From positions 186,001 to 250,000 of the forward strand of contig CAKJVC010000086.1 of assembly GCA_918026815.1 (NCBI GenBank): a DNA stretch of 64,000 bases, written 5' to 3'. Below are positions 35,100-45,400 of the stretch, in pieces. The stretch comes from Chalara sp. BL73. Its lineage: Eukaryota > Ascomycota > Leotiomycetes > Helotiales. Position 1 is the stretch's first letter; every line of letters starts with the position of its first letter. The position numbers and the translations under genes were made by a program. The notes beneath the pieces were generated by a model that saw only the letters and a program-made list of their open reading frames with translations, ran no database searches and was not told the DNA's origin.

Positions 35100-35715
35100 T
35101 AGAGGACTCTATAGGCTTTGTAAGTACAGAAGACGCTACAGTTATAGTGGACTTTATAGGCTCTGTAAGTACAAAGGATGCCACAGGCACCGTGGACGCT
35201 GTAAGTGCTGTAAGTACAGAGAATGCCACAAGCACCGTGGACGCTGTAAGCGCTGTAAGTACAGAGGATGCTACAGGCACCGTGGACGCTGTAAGCGCTG
35301 TAAGTACAGAGGATGCCATAGCTATTGTGAACGCTGTAGGCGCTGTAAGTACAGGGGACGCCATAGGCACAATGGACGCTGTAAGCGCTGTAGGTACAGA
35401 GGATGCCATAGTTATTGTGGACGCTGTAGGCGCTGTAAATCCAAGGGATGCCATAGCTATTGTGGACGCTGTAAGCGCTGTAAGTACAGAGGATGCCACA
35501 GCTATTGTGGACGCTGTAGGCGCTGTAAATCCAGGGGATGCTATAGCTATTGTGGACGCTGTAGGCGCTGTAAGTACAGAGGATGCCACAGCTATTGTGG
35601 ACGCTGTAAGCGCTGTAAATCCAGGGGATGCCACAGCTATTGTGGACGCTGTAGGCGCTGTAAGTACAGGGAATGCTACAGGCATAGTGGACGCTGTAAG
35701 CGCTGTAAGCGCTAG
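35100..35715 (-). repeat. 45-bp coding minisatellite in the MULE transposase tail
   Basis: About 13-14 tandem copies of a 45-base unit keep one open frame on the minus strand and encode a 15-residue Ala/Thr/Ser/Val unit of the form LTAPTASTIAVASPV. Open frames on the plus strand across the array are by-products of the repeat. The unit resumes left of the nested element at 34,260-34,320. Confidence 0.85.
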
Positions 35716-37090
35716 TAGCTGCCTTGCTTCTATGTCTATATCAAGAAGGATTTGATTTTGTTTGGCAATTGATGCTTGTAGCTTTACTGGACAGTTAGAG
35801 CTGTTTATTGTATGCTTTTTCCTATGGCATGCTGAACATTTAGGCGGCTGCTTTACGAGTAGCTTTTTACTCGTAGAAAGAATACGGCCTGTACGAGCTA
35901 TTCGCAAGTTAGCTGTATTTTGTTTACCAGCTCGCAGCGGGTCAAGAAGTGGCTGTAAAGTACTTTGACGGTCCCAGTACTAGTGCTCGTGGAAATCTGA
36001 CGGAATAAGGCCATCTGTAGACTTTTTTATATTACATATATGTGCACAAGGCAAGCTTATTGACCGTGTAAAGCTTTCTGTACAAAGCTGTAAAGGCAGT
36101 GAAACAAGCTGTAAATGCTGCTGTACAAGTCGGAGTGCGTGCTATGTAATAACTCCGAAACAGCCCTGAAATAGCTTTGTGTCTATATCAAGAGGTGCCC
36201 GGTCTTGTTGTATAGCCGTACGAGTTAACACAGCTGTAATTTGGTTAATTACAGCCGTTTCAATAAGTAGCTATGACGAATAAAGGTCTCTTTTGGTTTT
36301 TTTGCTTTCTAAATAACGCTTAATATATGCGTGAGCACTTTCAACACGTGACGTAACTCGAATGCCGAAGTGTAAATATTGATTTGTTCAAACTGCAACT
36401 AAACGCTTTTTTTGGCTAAGCTTCAGCTATTCATTTTGTAAGTATGTTACACATTGCTGAGTTTTAGGAGTTGAATATTAAGTTTGAAATTCAAGCTAAT
36501 GTTTATCAAATTCTTCAATTGTACGTGCTTGAATAACTGTACGCTAAGCAGCTTCAAATGCTGGCTAGTTTTCGTTTTTAACTATGTTTTTACACTTGGC
36601 AACAACACATTGATTAACGTGCCAAATACAAAGTAGTGTAGGAGCATACGGAAATACTTCTTCTGAAGCATTTTTTTGAGCCTGGTTACTGTCTATAACT
36701 ATAACGGCAGACTTGATTCCAAGCTTTTGAAAACAATGAAATGCCTATACAAAGTCTTTTTTTGTTTCACCCGGTAAAAAGCAAAACCCAATTGAAAATG
36801 TCATGCTTGAGCTTGTAATACCTATAAAATAAATTAGTATAAAGATTAGTATTGTAACAAATAGAAGGCAGCAGGAGAGATTGCAATATAACAGGTAAAA
36901 CACGTGACTGCAATAGTGATGTATTGATATCAAAAGTATGCTTGTTCGTCTAGCAGATAAACTCAAGCTTGCTTTTCTCTAGGAAGCTTTAGCTGCTCTT
37001 TATATCCTTTCAACTGTGCTGTAGCTGTCAGCTTGTGGCTGCTGTAGCTGAGCTTGTAGCTGAGCCTGTAGCTGCTATAGCTGTATGCCT

Positions 37091-37252
37091 GCTGTAGCTG
37101 TATGCCTGTGGCTGCTGTAGCTGTATGCCTATGGCTGCTGTAGCTGTATGCCTATGGCTGCTGTAGCTGTATGCTTATGGCTGCTGTAGCTGTACGCCTG
37201 TGGCTGCTGTAGCTGTATGCCTGTGGCTGCTGTAGCTGTACGCCTGTGGCTG
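37091..37252. repeat. 23-bp minisatellite inside a transposase intron
   Basis: About seven copies of a 23-base unit containing GCTGCTGTAGCTGTATGCC. The length is not a multiple of three and the array sits within a stretch bounded by a GTAAGC donor (near 37,346) and a TTATAG acceptor (near 36,830) of the minus-strand gene. It is therefore probably intronic. Confidence 0.75.
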
Positions 37253-38251
37253 TTCATGGGCGGAGCATGCCGCTTACGGCCCGTCAGCTTATAAGCTGTT
37301 ATGAGATCCGTCTTTAACCGGCTCTGGCTGTTACAAGTATAAATAAAAATGTAAAAGCTTACTAATCATATAAAGAAGTAGCATATCAAATTTGTTGGTT
37401 TTGTATGTATTATCAACGAGTATAACGTTTTGGTTAGTTTGAGCAAGTTGAATTGACTAAGGATAAGCAATAAAAAAGTAACGAGTCCGATTTGTAGCTG
37501 TAATATTAATATTAAAGTGTATTCCTTTGTTTTTAAAATGTTGAAGCAAAGCATCATTTACAGAAAGCCTATGTTTTTGCTTTTTTTTTAAAAAGCATTC
37601 AAGTTGTATATATCGTACGGTTGAAAAGGAGCAGTTGTCATTTCACGTAAATATGTAATTGCTTGACCTGGCTTAATTCCTATAAATATATTAATTTTTT
37701 TCTTTTAAATTGTTATATAATATTAAACTTACTTGCGTTATGAAGAGATTTGGCCTGGTTTATTTCTGCTTGTGCTAGTTTCCGGTGTGCTGGATAAGAG
37801 CTAATTGACTGGCTTGGAGGATGATTATGTGTATTGTATTCTGTGCCAGACCTATAGCGGAGCTCCTATTGTGTATTTGTATGTTGTATAGCTACTATTG
37901 AGAACTGGCAGCTTGTTTTTCGGGTAGTTGTTTGTCGTTTACGTGCTTGTGAATAGCTTTGTGGATGGTTTTCTGGCGGTGGCGGTCCGCAACGATCGCA
38001 ATTATAGAATACTTTTATTCTAGGACCGTTGTTAATCTTTTTAGACCGTCCAATTCGAAAAGCATAGTAATGCTGTGCTGCCCAGACTTGAATTGAAGCA
38101 TATAGCTCTTTTTTAGAGCTGTAAATAGCTTCTGGAGGCAGTGGCATAGATATAGAGGGTGTAGTAGGCAATTGTGATATTGGCAAAGGCTGCGGCGACA
38201 GTGAAAGTTGAATATCCATTGTTGTAATGTAATCGTGTCTGGTGGAGCATC

Positions 38252-38371
38252 AATTGCAGGTAAAATTACAGTGCAAATAGGTGTAGAACGCGACGCGAGA
38301 TCATTTTGGTGGTGTGGTGTCGTGCTTACGTCAGCTCTAAACTGACACCATGGTGTCAGTGTATTGCTACC
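38252..38371 (-). repeat. Right terminal inverted repeat of the MULE
   Basis: Inverse of 33685-33804, ending TATTGCTACC at 38371 directly before the right target duplication. Both repeats sit at the ends of the interrupted transposase gene and may hold its promoter. Confidence 0.93.
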
Positions 38372-38546
38372 CATCTGTCAGGAATTGGCTTACGTAATAG
38401 GCCAAGGAACTAGACATCTCTTACATGTCTACAATATAGATACAGATCATACAATACAAGCCACAACAACCCGTATTCTATCGACGTGATATCTCTATTA
38501 AGATTATATTTCTGAAAGCATCAAATCAGGTCGGCAGGTCAGGTGG

Positions 38547-38572
38547 AGGTCCAACTGAGCTCAGTTGGACCT
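38547..38572. repeat. Perfect 26-bp palindrome
   Basis: AGGTCCAACTGAG followed directly by its inverse, with no spacer. It lies in the spacer between the MULE and the HET relic and could form a cruciform or bind a dimeric protein. No gene was seen in 38,383-38,697. Confidence 0.8.
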
Positions 38573-38989
38573 GCACAGACCACATTTAACCGAACGAACT
38601 GTGAACGACTATTTTCGACCTTTCCTCCTTGAATAATAGGCGATATCTCTATTCTATAATACTGACGTAGAAGTAGAGACCACCTGAAGCGGTAGCTATG
38701 TGGAGGAAAGATAGCATGGAAGGCGCCGGCTTAACGCGTCAGTCGAGTCGAGAACGCGTCCAAACGACGAGAGCACTAGAATGGAGCTTGAGAAGATCCA
38801 GAGCGGTGTCAAGTGATGCAGAAGACACAATCGAAGTAGTAGAAGAAGCTCCTGCGGCGGTGCAAACAAGACGAACCGTGACCAGCTCGTATCCCAAGGA
38901 GCAAACTGTCGAATCAGGAACTATAGTTTGCCACTTACTCTCCTTACGCGGCTCCTAGGGGGCTGAGTCGTCATCATTCGTAATGACTT

Positions 38990-40393
38990 ACGCACTCCTC
39001 TTACATATAAGAGGAGCTTGCTTCCTGGACGAGAGCTTGGACGTTCCAGGAGAATTACCGTGCAGGATAAAATATGACCCTGCTTGTTCGTCATCCGTGT
39101 TATATGGAATAGCAGAAACGGCGGCACCGCCTCTTTGGTGATGTACCCACCGAGCTCTGTATCAATTCCGTGAATTTTTCTTACCAGGCTACTAGGCTGT
39201 GCCTGGCATTCCAGCGGATCCAATCCCAGGCGCAGGAGGAAAGGGAGGCAGTCAATCACATCCTCAGCACGACCGGGAAGTACACAGTTTTACTGGAAGG
39301 ATCAGACTCTATGTCCCCGACGGTCATCGCTGACATTGAGAAAAGAAGTCTGCGAGATCCGTGGGACCAGCTCGCTATTGCCGCCAACTATTGCCAGTAC
39401 CAAATCCAGTTAAGCACTGGAAGACTACTGCAGAAGGCCCAAAGCCGCAGTCTGTCAATGTTGACTATGTGCCTTCTCAACGGGGAAATTCTCCATAATA
39501 GTGCGACATATCGTGCGGTGTCCTGGATGACTGTCTCCAGGTACCTCAAGGCATAGCTGTTCAATGAGTTCTATGCCCCCAAAGATAAGCGTAGCCTAAC
39601 TTTTAACAAAGGCTACCGGTTCATTGACGTGGAACTTAGGGCAGGTGGTATCATGACAAAGGGGCATTTGTGGAAGCTCGGCAGAATCATCCGGACAGCT
39701 ACATTTCCTCGTCGGTTGCCATAGGTGGAGAACCCAAGCGGCAACTTGACATTACATCAGCGAAAACGACTCACTCAACTTGCAAACAAATTGAAATCTC
39801 TCTCCCATATTGTTCTTGCCCAAGAGATTGAAGAATATCTTCGCCAAGATTCTGTTGATAATGGTGGCGAGAAATTTTGGGGCATGACCTTCCCTAAGAG
39901 ATATCTGCGCACAATGATAGTAGAGCTTGTTACAGCGATGGATGAAGAAAAGACACTAAGGCTGGGAAGCATTATGGGTCCTATGGAAGCGTTGACCCCG
40001 TATACTGCTATTTTCATTTGGGAGGGTGATGATCATGAAGTGGGAGAAATTGAAGGCAGTTGGGATGAGAAGTCTGAGGATATGAGGAGCCAAGATAATG
40101 CCAGCGATAAAAGTGACCGGAGGCAGACGGCTCTTCCAGCATTCGTCTTCACAGCTTCGCGCCCTAAAAAAATTAGCTCCGGCCAGTATGACATCAACGA
40201 CCTAGATCGCCATGTATCCCTTGGGGTAGAATGCGCCGGCTTGACAAAACAGGTAAACAACTGTGTTCCCCAGTTATATATCAAACGTTGGCTTCACGGT
40301 GTATGCTTCTTCAGGGGACTTCCAAGGATGGATGTTGTTTTTCCATGGCCACCCGCATTAGAGGCTATCGTCCCTATTTGCAATGCCTAGTCC
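38990..40393 (+). pseudogene. HET-family gene, C-terminal part, with stop codons
   Basis: A single frame is followed from about 39,140 to 40,390 with two in-frame stops, TAG 39554-39556 and TAG 39722-39724, both flanked by continuing coding sense. The first is preceded by YLKA and followed by LFNEFYAP. Segments FNKGYRFIDVELRAGGIMTK, GHLWKLGR, TAIFIWEGDD, FVFTASRP, DINDLDRHVSL and YIKRWLHGVCFF fit, from memory, the C-terminal half of large fungal HET proteins. A one-base slip near 39,140 joins more coding sense to the left (GACFLDESLD). The N-terminal HET domain itself is not identified. An open frame at 38698-38958 may be an unrelated 5' piece. Confidence 0.55.
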
Positions 40394-40582
40394 AACAACT
40401 GAAAGAGAAAAGAGAGGATACCGTAATACTAGGCTATAAATTGAAATGGTTTGCTTGAACTCTCAAATCATTATACTTAGCGTTGTAACTCATCGCATAG
40501 GTTATTAGCAACGTACTTCTAATTGTTCATATTGCTCCATCCATCGAGGTGAGTTTACTGCTGATCTCCCTTCGACTCCAAT

Positions 40583-40973
40583 GATGATGCATTCCATCTT
40601 ACGAAGGCCAAGTCTTGGCACAATACCTTCGAAAAACCCCGCACTGTCAAAGCTCAAGAAGCTGCGCACCTAATTGCTATGTTTTCTCAGCATGATTTAG
40701 TGTGAGCTTTCTATGGTAATAACTAGTCCTTGCTGAATGAAATAGTGTACCACTGGTATCTGGCGCCAAAACTTTTTCTCATTAGTTCTTGGCAGCTTTC
40801 CGAAGGAATACGCGCAATATCTACATGAAGGCTCTCAATCGGAGCAATTAGCGTTTGCAAAAGTCGAGAAATACGGCATGTTCAAGATGCAGGACTCTGA
40901 CGAGCTGGGAATTGTGTTTACTATCATTGTTGCTCTCAGTCTGAAGTTGCAGAGTATCGGACCAGTGGGTTGA
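40583..40973 (+). pseudogene. Coding-like fragment of an unknown gene
   Basis: Two open blocks, 40583 to about 40701 and 40749-40973, are separated by an intron-like gap ending in AATAG. The first reads DDAFHLTKAKSWHNTFEKP and onward; the second WRQNFFSLVLGSFPKEYAQY and onward, with EKYGMFKMQDSDELGIVF. Composition and open frame suggest real coding ancestry, but I do not recognise the family and no start was found. Confidence 0.3.
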
Positions 40974-42470
40974 GGGTCAATGCTGCTAGATACAAATCCC
41001 TTGGAAATATTTTGAGCATATCAGGAATTATCCAGCCAAGCTGTTCACTCGCACTTGACCCACCGATTCCCTCTGGTTTCCTCGGTTGCCCCTCCAATCG
41101 GAGTCCACAGGGCTTCTTGTGTCGATATTTTCTAGGAGAGACCCAACCTATTTATCATCTGCCGATTCACCCAGTAAGAAGTATCGTTGACATAGGTACA
41201 GAATCGTTCATGCCATCTGAGTAATGCAATAGCTCGATAGAAAGCGACGATCAGCGATATCAATGCTCGAGGTGAAGTCAAGAGAAGGGTCCGTATCCTG
41301 CCATTACTCCGCCGGACCTACAGACATTTAATAAATGAGACAGGACAGATAGAATTGACTTCTTTCAAAACCTCACCGACAAGCAGAGATGATTGATGTC
41401 CACCTCACCAATCCCAAAGCGCTTTATCATATCAGCACATCTTGGCAAACGCAGGTTACATATAAAATTGTTTCGTTTGACATTCATTGGGGATATGACA
41501 TATATTCATGCAGGATCGAAGGGTAGTGCCTCTACCAAGAGTCCCGAAGTATTGGCATGAACGACTATATACACTCTACAGTTCGGCACTGTATTCTGAC
41601 CGCCTGGCCCCGAAGTTATTCGTGGACGCAGACCAAAGATTCCTACTGCGTACAATATTCTCGTACAAGGATCATCTCCGGGATGGTTCTCAGTCATGCA
41701 TGAAAGTAGAAGAATTTGGCATCTCCGGAACGCAGGACGCTACAGACTTGCATACCCATTTGTACGATTATTATTACCCTTGCACTTCAGAACTAATCTA
41801 GCGTGTTAGAGGACATCTAGTTTTTAGAAATATACGCTAGTAAAGGTGAGTAATGTGCTCATGAATTTATGAGCAGGTAGGCAGTAACTACAGTTGATGC
41901 TCTGAACTAAGGATACAAGTGTCATGATATTCCAACTATCTATAAGGAGATATACAACTACTTTATAGTTGTAGTAGCTCCTCTATCTGTCTAACGCTAC
42001 CAACTGCCTACTAGGCAGTATCCCTAGTACCACACCTGCCTGGCAGGCAGGTGACTCAGTTACACGTGATCATGGGATTCAACTAGGTGTGGCGTCACAT
42101 AACTAACAGTTTATCGCCACCCAGGGGACAGACGTTAGCAAATAAGAAAGACGACATAGCAGATTACTGGCCGATAACTACTTGGCCGAAAAGTGGGTTA
42201 TCTGATCGTACAAGGCTATTGTGGTGAGGTTGCCTTTTAACCAAGACTGCGATAGTAAAACAGACTACAATGACCTAGAAGGTGAGTTGACTGGATAATT
42301 TGAAAAACTTGATGGCTATCAAATTCTACTGCAGCTTGAAGCATTAAAGGTAAGGGTAAAGGGACTCGGTACGTTTGACTGGAATTGCGAAGCAGACTCC
42401 GAAAAAGGAATTAATAATTTTTAACATTCATGCCTGACTTATCGATCAGTATTCCTCGAAACTAATGTGA
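40974..42470. other. Intergenic region left of the PKS
   Basis: No confident gene was seen. An open frame at 41508-41801 lacks family signs. A near-palindrome ACCTGCCTG-G-CAGGCAGGT stands at 42034-42052. The right end should hold the PKS 3' flank. Confidence 0.4.
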
Positions 42471-45400
42471 CTATTGAGTCCCCAAATTCTGTGCAAATTT
42501 TGACATCCGAAGGATCGTGCCTGCAAGTATTCCAATGGGCTGGTCTGATTGTAGATCAAACATCTTGACTGAGGAGCCTATCTCACGATAAGCCCAGCCG
42601 CGGAGTTCAATAGTTGCGAGGGAATCTAAACCATAGTCTCGTAAAGATTTGTTTCTCTGCAGGTCCTCGGTGTTGAGGCCTAAAATAGATGCTACCTTCT
42701 GTGATAGATGCTCGTAGGTTATGTTGGATGCTTCGTCGAAGGTTGTACACTTACTGATTAATTGTCGGAGAGACATCTCTGTACACTTTTTCGTGGCTGC
42801 GTGCAGATTTCCTACCAATATTGAAGCCTTCAAATGGGCGAATCGGCGGTCCATCCACCAGAATTGTACCGCATCACTCAGCGTTATATCATCCTGCTGA
42901 CGGAGTCCAGTGATGAGGGCATGTCCGTGATCAGGTCTTTTCTGCTCGCATATTGCAAGATGTACAAGTCTCAAAAACTCCTCTGCAGATATACCTCGGA
43001 GTATATGACCAAGTTGCGGCTGCAGATGTTGGTTTTCAGCGACGTAACCAATATCTTCGATGACCCCCAAATCGATGCTCATGCAAGGAAGTCCAAGTTG
43101 ACGACGATACTCAGAAAATGAGTCTTGAAAGGCTGACGCACCAGCATAAGCTGCCTGGCCTCGGTTACCGACAACGCCAACACAGGAAGACAAAATGGTA
43201 AAGAAGTCCAGCTCGGTGGTTTTGAAGCTATTGTGCAGGTTCCATGTTCCACTAACTTTCGGACGTATAACCTCCAAAAAGTTTTCGAATTTCATTTTTT
43301 CAAATAGAGAATCCTGCTAAGTTGGTCAGCTTCAAAGCTGATGACATCATGGAGTTGTGTCCAGTCAACTCATAGAATGAATACCTTTAAAATCATTGCA
43401 CAGTGTATGACCCCTCGAACAGGAGGCATATACTCAGAAGCTTTAGCCAGCAAGCTATTGAGCTGTCTGGCTTCGGAAATATCACATCTATCTGCCAGTA
43501 TCTCGACACCAAGAGGTCGCAGACTATCAACCAGGGCCTGGGCCGCGTTAGATTCGGTGCCAGTTCTCGATGGCACGACGAAGTACCGCGCACCTTTTCG
43601 TGAAAGCCATCTGATTATAGTGCGGCCTAGTCCGCCAAAACCACCAGCCACAAGGTATGTGGCATTTTGATGGATTAGAGACTCAACTTTCTCTAGGCTT
43701 GGGGCCTCCATCTACATTCAAGTATCAGCACAAGTCCATCAGTAGATAGATATCGTGGGAAAAGACATTGCTCTCAGAACCAAAACATACTTTCAGAGTA
43801 TCATCCAGGTTGGGAACTGCAATCCACTTTCCCCATTGTCGGCCGTTCTGAAGCGCTCGAAATGCACCTTCTATTTCTGGGAATCTTACGATATTGAGGG
43901 GCTGCACAAACCCAACAGCTTTTTGTTTTAGAAGATCCAACATATGGCTAAGGCATCCTTGAATTTGTTCAGCACGAAAATCTCGTAACTTCATCAAGTC
44001 GACCGACGCGAAAGTCGTATTCTTGTGAAAATTCTGCATCTCCAAGCCCACGTTCAGAGATATATCGTGCTTTCCAATCTCTATAAATCGCCCGAACATT
44101 GCGACACAGTTCCAGGAAACTCGTAAGAGATCTGCAGCCAAAGAATTAAGCACAACATCGACTCCACGACCTGCTGTAAGTCGAAGGATGTCTTCAACGA
44201 AACGAGCGTCTCTGCTGAATAGAATGTTGGCTTCTGGGATCGAGTACTGCTCTATGAGGAATTTCTTTTTTTCTAGTGAGCCGACTGTAACCAGCACTCT
44301 GAGCCCGAGATACTGACACAACATTATAGCGGCCTGACCAACTCCCCAGCCCCGGAATGGATTAATATGGTTTCACCACGCTGCACACGCGCGACGTGTT
44401 CTAGGGCATAGATTACTGTACAGTAGATCACTGGCAACGAGGCAGCTTCTTCAAACGTGATATTTTCCGGTATGAGTCGCAATGTCGCCGCAGGACATCT
44501 CAGTGAATGAGCAAAGGTGTTTTTAGCCAGTCCAAAGATCCTGTCCCCAACCTTGAAACGTGTGACCTTGCATCCAATTGCGGTCACTAAGCCGCTGCAC
44601 TCCACTCCAAGCTCAACTAGTTCGAGCTGGCCGGCGCTCACCATCACATCTCGAAAATTGACACCTGCTGCTCTAACCTCAAGCTCAATACTATCTTCCG
44701 CTAACCCTTCTAGCCCATCAGAGCTCTCTGTGAAGTACAGCGAGTCGAGAGAGCCTGGCGTTTTCACAGAGAGATGCATAAACTTGTTGTCGTCATTATA
44801 TCCCTGTTGTGTAGAAATACTCTGGCCGCGGTCGGCATTGACTTTATCGTTCAACCGCTGATCCCAAACTACCCGAGGAATATTAATTATGCCGTCATTC
44901 TCTATATACTCGAATTCACCCCCGGTGGACGGGTCATGTTTCTTCGCACTTGCTTGTAGTACTTTTATAATGAGTTCACTGGCGCTATCAAGATCCTCTC
45001 GTGGCCCATTGAGTTCAAGGGTAACGACATGTATAGCTGGATTCTCGGCACGAACGCTTCTAATCAAGCCCACGATAAATTCGGCTTCGATACGTGCTTG
45101 CGTATCAGTGCTGATGTAAAACACACATAAAATGCTTCTAGCTGTTACGCATAGGGCTTGAAGTTTCAGATATAGCTCCGGTGCGGGTTGGCATAAAAAC
45201 AGCCGGTTTATCAACAAGACATATGAAGTGTCCGTGATCATGGCAGATTCCAGAGCCATTATGCTGGGTATGTGCTGTGTCATACTAGCTATTTTCGTTT
45301 TAAGGATATCTAGTTGAGGCTGGATATCGAAGCCGTAGAAGAGGATGTCGACTGCATTATTCCTAGCATCGTTACTTGCAAGTGAGAGCAGGTCTTGATT

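Larger units (their letters stand above)
33850..38219 (-). pseudogene. Hop-like MULE transposase gene, interrupted
   Basis: The start near 38219 gives a Pro-rich lead, then a FAR1/WRKY-like zinc region (AAQHYYAFRIGRSKK...FYNCDRCG). An intron lies near 37,690-37,740 (GTAAGT...TTATAG). Next come the catalytic core beginning at VDNTYKTN (near 37,410), a second intron of about 500 bases holding a minisatellite, then GITSSSMTFSIGF, VIVIDSNQ and LLCIWHVNQC. A CCHC knuckle (CSACHRKKHTINSSNC) and a repetitive tail follow. After the nested insertion the C-terminus resumes (LSPDRPKVLMQAYLAEKAAW). In-frame stops at 36745-36747, 36565-36567, 36544-36546, 36496-36498 and 36478-36480 break the core. Four are TAG where the family has Trp, as G-to-A mutation would produce. 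Confidence 0.8.
33685..38371 (-). mobile_element. Complete Hop-like Mutator element (MULE), 4,687 bp
   Basis: The ends are 120-bp terminal inverted repeats (33685-33804 and 38252-38371) that I read as identical. Direct copies of CATCTGTCAGG flank the element (33674-33684 and 38372-38382), the 11-bp duplication expected of MULEs. Inside, on the minus strand, is a decayed transposase gene like the Fusarium Hop group. The copy also contains a nested TA-flanked element (34318-35079), a coding minisatellite and an intron minisatellite. Identical ends with a mutated interior suggest a fairly recent insertion followed by RIP-like mutation, or mobilisation in trans. Confidence 0.9.

Noticed and set aside
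35077..35755. Two plus-strand open frames of about 200 codons with Cys/Arg or Ala/Val repeats
   Set aside because: They are antisense readings of the 45-bp minisatellite. The minus strand carries the zinc knuckle and transposase sequence.
35100..37252. Possible CRISPR array
   Set aside because: Repeats are contiguous minisatellites without unique spacers, and the genome is fungal.
41508..41801. Open frame of 97 codons left of the PKS as a cluster gene
   Set aside because: No motif, splice signals or family resemblance.
44324..44400. An intron explaining the ER-domain frame break
   Set aside because: No donor/acceptor pair fits; the nucleotide-binding loop is restored simply by counting one more base in the C4 run.
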